The notes under the pieces were generated by a model. That model did no database searches. It saw only the letters and a list, made by a program, of their open reading frames with translations, and was not told the origin of the DNA. Of a stretch of 63,874 nucleotides of DNA, positions 60,962-63,874 are shown in pieces. This DNA comes from Streptomyces sp. NP-1717. GTDB lineage: Bacteria > Actinomycetota > Actinomycetes > Streptomycetales > Streptomycetaceae. The stretch spans positions 1 through 63,874 of the forward strand of contig NZ_JAAPBF010000018.1 of NCBI RefSeq assembly GCF_022695985.1. The letters run 5' to 3'. The stretch's first letter is position 1. Each line of letters starts with the position of its first letter. Position numbers and translations under genes: made by a program.

Positions 60962-61984
60962 ATGCTGCGGATCCACTTCACGCCCCAGGACATGACGAGG
61001 GTCAGGGTGGCCCCGGGACCGGACGTCATGTGGGAGATCACCAACAGCGTGCAGACCCTGCAACGGACGGACGGGGAGAGGGTTTTCGGCGCCTGGCGCC
61101 GCTGGGCGAGGCCTCGGCTCCCGGAGGGCCGACACCTGCTCTCCCCGCTGCTGCCGCCCTACGGCTACTCCCCCGACTTCCTCACCCCCGGCTCCGGTGA
61201 CCGCACCACGCTCCGGGCGGCCATCGACACCCTGCTCGGAACACCACGGCGGAGGCTGCGGGCGGAGTTGGCCCGGCTGTCCAGGTCGACACGGCTGCCC
61301 GACTGGGCCGCTTCCCTGGCCGAGGGCGACACGGACGCGCTCACGCGGCTGGGCGATGCCCTCCACGAGTACCAGGCGGAGGCGCTCGTACCGCACTGGC
61401 GACACGTTCGCGCGGACCTGGAGGCCGACCGGGCGCTGCGGATGCGGCATCTGATGGACGGCGGCACCGAGGCGCTGCTGTCGGGTCTCGGGCCGGACGT
61501 CCGGTGGCGGCCGCCCGTGCTGGAGGTGACCTACCCGGTCGACCAGCGCCTGCGGCTGGACGGGCGGGGACTCGTGCTCCAGCCGTCGTTCTTCTGCTGG
61601 CCCACCCCGACCACCCTGGCGGACGGTGAACTGCCGCCCGTCCTGGTGCATCCCATCCACCACACGGCCGACTGGGCCGGGCCGGCGGGTACGGTGGGGC
61701 CCCCGACGGGCCCCGGCCCCCTCGGCCGTCTCCTCGGGCAGACCCGTGCGGACCTGCTGCGGGCGTCGCGCACCGGCTGCTCCACCGTGGAGGCGGCCCG
61801 GATGCTGCAAGTGACCCACCCGGCCGTCAGCCAGCACATGAACGTCCTGCGCGCGGCGGGCCTGACCACCACCGTTCGCACGGCAGGTCGCGCCCTGCAC
61901 ACCGCGACCGCCGAGGGGCGTGCGCTGCTGGCGGCCGAGGACCGGCGCGCCGGGCGCGGGCAGGGCGACCGACCGCGCCCGTAA
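60962..61984 (+). CDS. ArsR-like winged-helix regulator with DUF5937-type N-terminal domain
   Basis: 340 residues from ATG 60962. The first 150 or so residues (LRIHFTPQDMTRVRVAPGPD, VMWEITNSVQTLQR, RRRLRAELARLSRSTRLPDW, ALHEYQAEALVPHWRHVRAD) look like the DUF5937 domain that precedes winged helices in actinobacteria. The C-terminus has the ArsR HTH: LLRASRTGCSTVEAARMLQV, THPAVSQHMNVLRAAGLTTT, VRTAGRALHTATAEGRALL. No metal-cysteine motif is seen. The next gene, 143 bases on, is a secreted protein, so a target cannot be named. Confidence 0.85.
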   Translation: MLRIHFTPQDMTRVRVAPGPDVMWEITNSVQTLQRTDGERVFGAWRRWARPRLPEGRHLLSPLLPPYGYSPDFLTPGSGDRTTLRAAIDTLLGTPRRRLRAELARLSRSTRLPDWAASLAEGDTDALTRLGDALHEYQAEALVPHWRHVRADLEADRALRMRHLMDGGTEALLSGLGPDVRWRPPVLEVTYPVDQRLRLDGRGLVLQPSFFCWPTPTTLADGELPPVLVHPIHHTADWAGPAGTVGPPTGPGPLGRLLGQTRADLLRASRTGCSTVEAARMLQVTHPAVSQHMNVLRAAGLTTTVRTAGRALHTATAEGRALLAAEDRRAGRGQGDRPRP

Positions 61985-62127
61985 GCCTGGGCTTACGGCG
62001 CTTGTGCCCGTCGCCGCCGAACCAGCACTCTGACTCGTGCCACCGCCCCCGCACAGGGCCGGGCGGGCCCCCACACCCTGCCCGCGCCGATTCTTCCCGT
62101 ACGGCCCCGCCCCCCACAGGAGCCCTC

Positions 62128-62841
62128 ATGCGCGCGAGACTTGTCCCCGGCACGGTCGCGGCCCTCGCCATCGGAGCACTTCTTCTCCCCGGCACCGCCC
62201 AGGCATCGCCCGCTCCCGCCGTCCCGGTCGTGGATGTGCGGGCACATGACTCGACAGCCGGTACGGCCCTCGCCTCCGGGTACAACGAGCCGGGGACCGA
62301 GCTGCGGGTCACCTCCGGACGTACGAGCAGCGCACGCTGGCTGGAGATCGACTACCAGGTCAAGGAGACCGGCTACTGGTGCGGTCCCGCGGCGACGCGC
62401 ATCGCGCTCTCCGCCCGCACCGGCCCGCCGAGCCAAGGTGAGCTGGCGGCACAGCTCGGCACGACCGAGGCGGGCACCGATCACATCAGCCAGGTCACCA
62501 ACGTACTCAACGCCCGTCTCGGCGGGGGCTGGTACGAGACCAAGGAGATGCCGAACGACCCGCCCACCCAGGGGCAGCGGGATCTCCTGTGGCACGACAT
62601 CGTGTTCGACATCGACCGCAATTATCCGCTGGTCGCCAACATCGTCGCCCCACCGGGCAACCAGCCTCCCGGCTACCCCCCGGACCAGACGATCTATCAC
62701 TACTTCACGATCTTCGGCTACGACGCGGTCGACCGCACCGTCCTCATCGCGGACCCCGCGTCCTTCGGTGGCAACCAGATCTACTGGATCTCCTTCGACC
62801 AGCTCGCCACCCTGATCCCGCCGAAGGGCTACTCCGCCTGA
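62128..62841 (+). CDS. Secreted C39-like peptidase-fold protein
   Basis: 237 residues. The signal peptide (LVPGTVAALAIGALLLPGTA) ends at AQA. The domain has a Cys-His pair in the right places: TGYWCGPAATRIALSARTGP for the nucleophile Cys and IYHYFTIFGYDAVDRTVLIA for the His, with DPASFG giving the Asp. This is the peptidase C39-like (PF13529) fold common in secreted Streptomyces proteins. The substrate is unknown. CAGGAG is 5-10 bases before the ATG. The esterase gene follows by 67 bases. Confidence 0.85.
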   Translation: MRARLVPGTVAALAIGALLLPGTAQASPAPAVPVVDVRAHDSTAGTALASGYNEPGTELRVTSGRTSSARWLEIDYQVKETGYWCGPAATRIALSARTGPPSQGELAAQLGTTEAGTDHISQVTNVLNARLGGGWYETKEMPNDPPTQGQRDLLWHDIVFDIDRNYPLVANIVAPPGNQPPGYPPDQTIYHYFTIFGYDAVDRTVLIADPASFGGNQIYWISFDQLATLIPPKGYSA

Positions 62842-62908
62842 CCGCGCGGAGCGGACGCGACCGCACGCCGCGACCCGAATCGCATTTCCCCCTGACCAGG
62901 AGGTCACG

Positions 62909-63874
62909 TTGAGCACCCACCGGCCCACCCGCAGAGGCGTCATGAAGGCCGCCGCCGGATTCACCGCGACGACCGCACTCGGCGCGGGAGGCGTTCTGGC
63001 GTCGGCGTCCGCCGCCCACGCGGTCGGAGACGGATTCGGACTGCGCGTCGTGGACCGCGACGAGCGCGATCCACGGATGCGGTACTTCCGCTTCGCGACC
63101 GACGCGATCGGCTGGAACCCCGGCGTCAACGTCCTGCTTCCGGACGGCTACCACTCCGGCGGGCGCAGGTACCCGGTCCTGTACCTGTTCCACGGGGGTG
63201 GTACCGGCCAGGACTTCATCGCCTTCGACCGGATGGGCATCCGCGCCTGGACCGCCGGAAAGCCGCTCATCGTCGTGATGCCCGACGGCGGCGCCGCGGG
63301 CTGGTACTCCAACCCGGTCGGCTCCAACACCGGCCCCCGCAACTGGGAGACCTTCCACATCGCCCAGCTGCTCCCCTGGATCGACGCGAACTTCCGTACG
63401 TACGCCGAGTACGACGGCCGGGCGGTCTCCGGATTCTCGATGGGCGGATTCGGCGCGCTGAAGTACGCGGCCAAGTACTACGGGCACTTCGCCTCGGTCA
63501 GCTCCCACTCGGGGCCGGCCAGCCTGCGCCGCGACGGCGGACTCGTCACCCACTGGGCCAACCTCTCCTCGGCGGCGGTGGAGTTGGGCGGCGCCACGGT
63601 CTACGGCGCGCCGCTGTGGGACGAGGCCCGGGTCAGCGCCGACAACCCGGTGCAGCGCGTCGAGAGCTACCGGAACAAGCGCGTCTTCCTGGCCGCGGGC
63701 ACCAGCCCCGACCCGGTCAACTGGTTCGACACGGTCAACGAGACGCAAGTCCTCGCCGGGCAGCGGGAGTTCCGTGACCGCCTCGGCTCGGCGGGAATTC
63801 CGCACGAGTGGCACGAGGTCCCCGGCGGTCACTTCGTCCGCCCTGATCTCTTCATCCGCGACCTGGACGGGATC
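62909..63874 (+). CDS. Tat-exported alpha/beta esterase (esterase D/antigen 85-like), cut off by the window end
   Basis: At least 322 residues; the frame is open at the window edge. TTG 62909 is chosen because AGGAGG lies 5 bases before it; ATG 62942 would cut off the twin-arginine motif TRRGVMKAAAG. Esterase fold: VNVLLPDGYHSGGRRYPVLY, LFHGGGTGQDF, the nucleophile Ser in VSGFSMGGFGALKYAAKY, and a His in VPGGHF. It resembles mycolyl-transferase/feruloyl-esterase-like proteins secreted by Streptomyces. The acyl substrate cannot be told. Confidence 0.87.
   Translation, partial: MSTHRPTRRGVMKAAAGFTATTALGAGGVLASASAAHAVGDGFGLRVVDRDERDPRMRYFRFATDAIGWNPGVNVLLPDGYHSGGRRYPVLYLFHGGGTGQDFIAFDRMGIRAWTAGKPLIVVMPDGGAAGWYSNPVGSNTGPRNWETFHIAQLLPWIDANFRTYAEYDGRAVSGFSMGGFGALKYAAKYYGHFASVSSHSGPASLRRDGGLVTHWANLSSAAVELGGATVYGAPLWDEARVSADNPVQRVESYRNKRVFLAAGTSPDPVNWFDTVNETQVLAGQREFRDRLGSAGIPHEWHEVPGGHFVRPDLFIRDLDGI

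Noticed and set aside
59810..61984. A 724-codon version of the ArsR-like regulator
   Set aside because: Its first half is antisense to the TPR gene. DUF5937-like sequence begins at ATG 60962.
1..63874. CRISPR arrays, rRNA, further tRNAs, phage structural genes, large biosynthetic gene clusters
   Set aside because: I looked for regularly spaced repeats, tRNA cloverleaf sequences and the known multi-domain or operon signatures. Only tRNA-Sec was found.

Overview
The window is high-GC DNA with GC-rich third codon positions, many GTG starts, 4-nt overlapping stop/start junctions, Tat and Sec secretion signals, a CebR-type operator and several protein families typical of Streptomyces (DUF6357, DUF5713, DUF6223, DUF1906 and DUF3048). 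It is almost certainly a Streptomyces chromosome. Much of it looks like accessory or arm DNA: about 15 broken genes and insertion-sequence scars alternate with intact operons.

Layout. 1-6.1 kb: a small secreted protein, a cellulose-type LPMO (AA10) behind a promoter plus a CebR box, and two secreted cell-wall enzymes (M15 carboxypeptidase, NlpC/P60), with scars between them. 6.1-11.9 kb: a junkyard with two LuxR-regulator fragments, an FtsX-type ABC permease split by an IS110-family element that carries its own antisense passenger gene, and a dead I36-type inhibitor gene. 12.0-23.8 kb: one large minus-strand operon for uptake and oxidative breakdown of a sugar or sugar acid (ABC importer, zinc dehydrogenase, mutarotase-like protein, FCD/GntR repressor, galactonate dehydratase, 2-keto-3-deoxy-6-phosphogluconate/galactonate aldolase, 2-keto-3-deoxy-sugar kinase, lactonase, SDR). 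A matching AT-rich operator lies at the head of the operon and again before the repressor gene. 23.8-26.5 kb: IS5 scars, a WD40 remnant and small genes.

26.6-37.9 kb is the most interesting part. A tightly coupled operon encodes a MauE-like membrane protein, a MauD-like CxxC thioredoxin and a Tat-exported cysteine-rich protein with two peptidoglycan-binding domains. It ends in a membrane-protein gene interrupted by an in-frame TGA, and two perfect hairpins follow that TGA directly. Just downstream, after two more cell-wall enzymes, lies the complete selenocysteine machinery: selD, tRNA-Sec (anticodon TCA), selA and selB. No known selenoprotein gene, such as a formate dehydrogenase, is in the window. 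The TGA gene is therefore a candidate new selenoprotein. selB is preceded by two 11-codon minicistrons made by tandem duplication of its own start.

38-53 kb: DinB-like, DUF3048, PQQ-propeller lipoprotein and DUF6357 genes, a NarL-type two-component pair, a TIR-TM-WD40 protein and an aldo/keto reductase. 53.5-63.9 kb: a secreted wall-turnover set consisting of an M23 endopeptidase with two peptidoglycan-binding domains, a GH3 N-acetylhexosaminidase, a NamZ-type exo-muramidase and an AmiE-like serine hydrolase. A TPR protein, an ArsR-like regulator, a C39-like protein and a Tat-exported esterase cut off by the window end follow.

Everything here is read by eye from the sequence. Family names rest on remembered motifs, not on searches.
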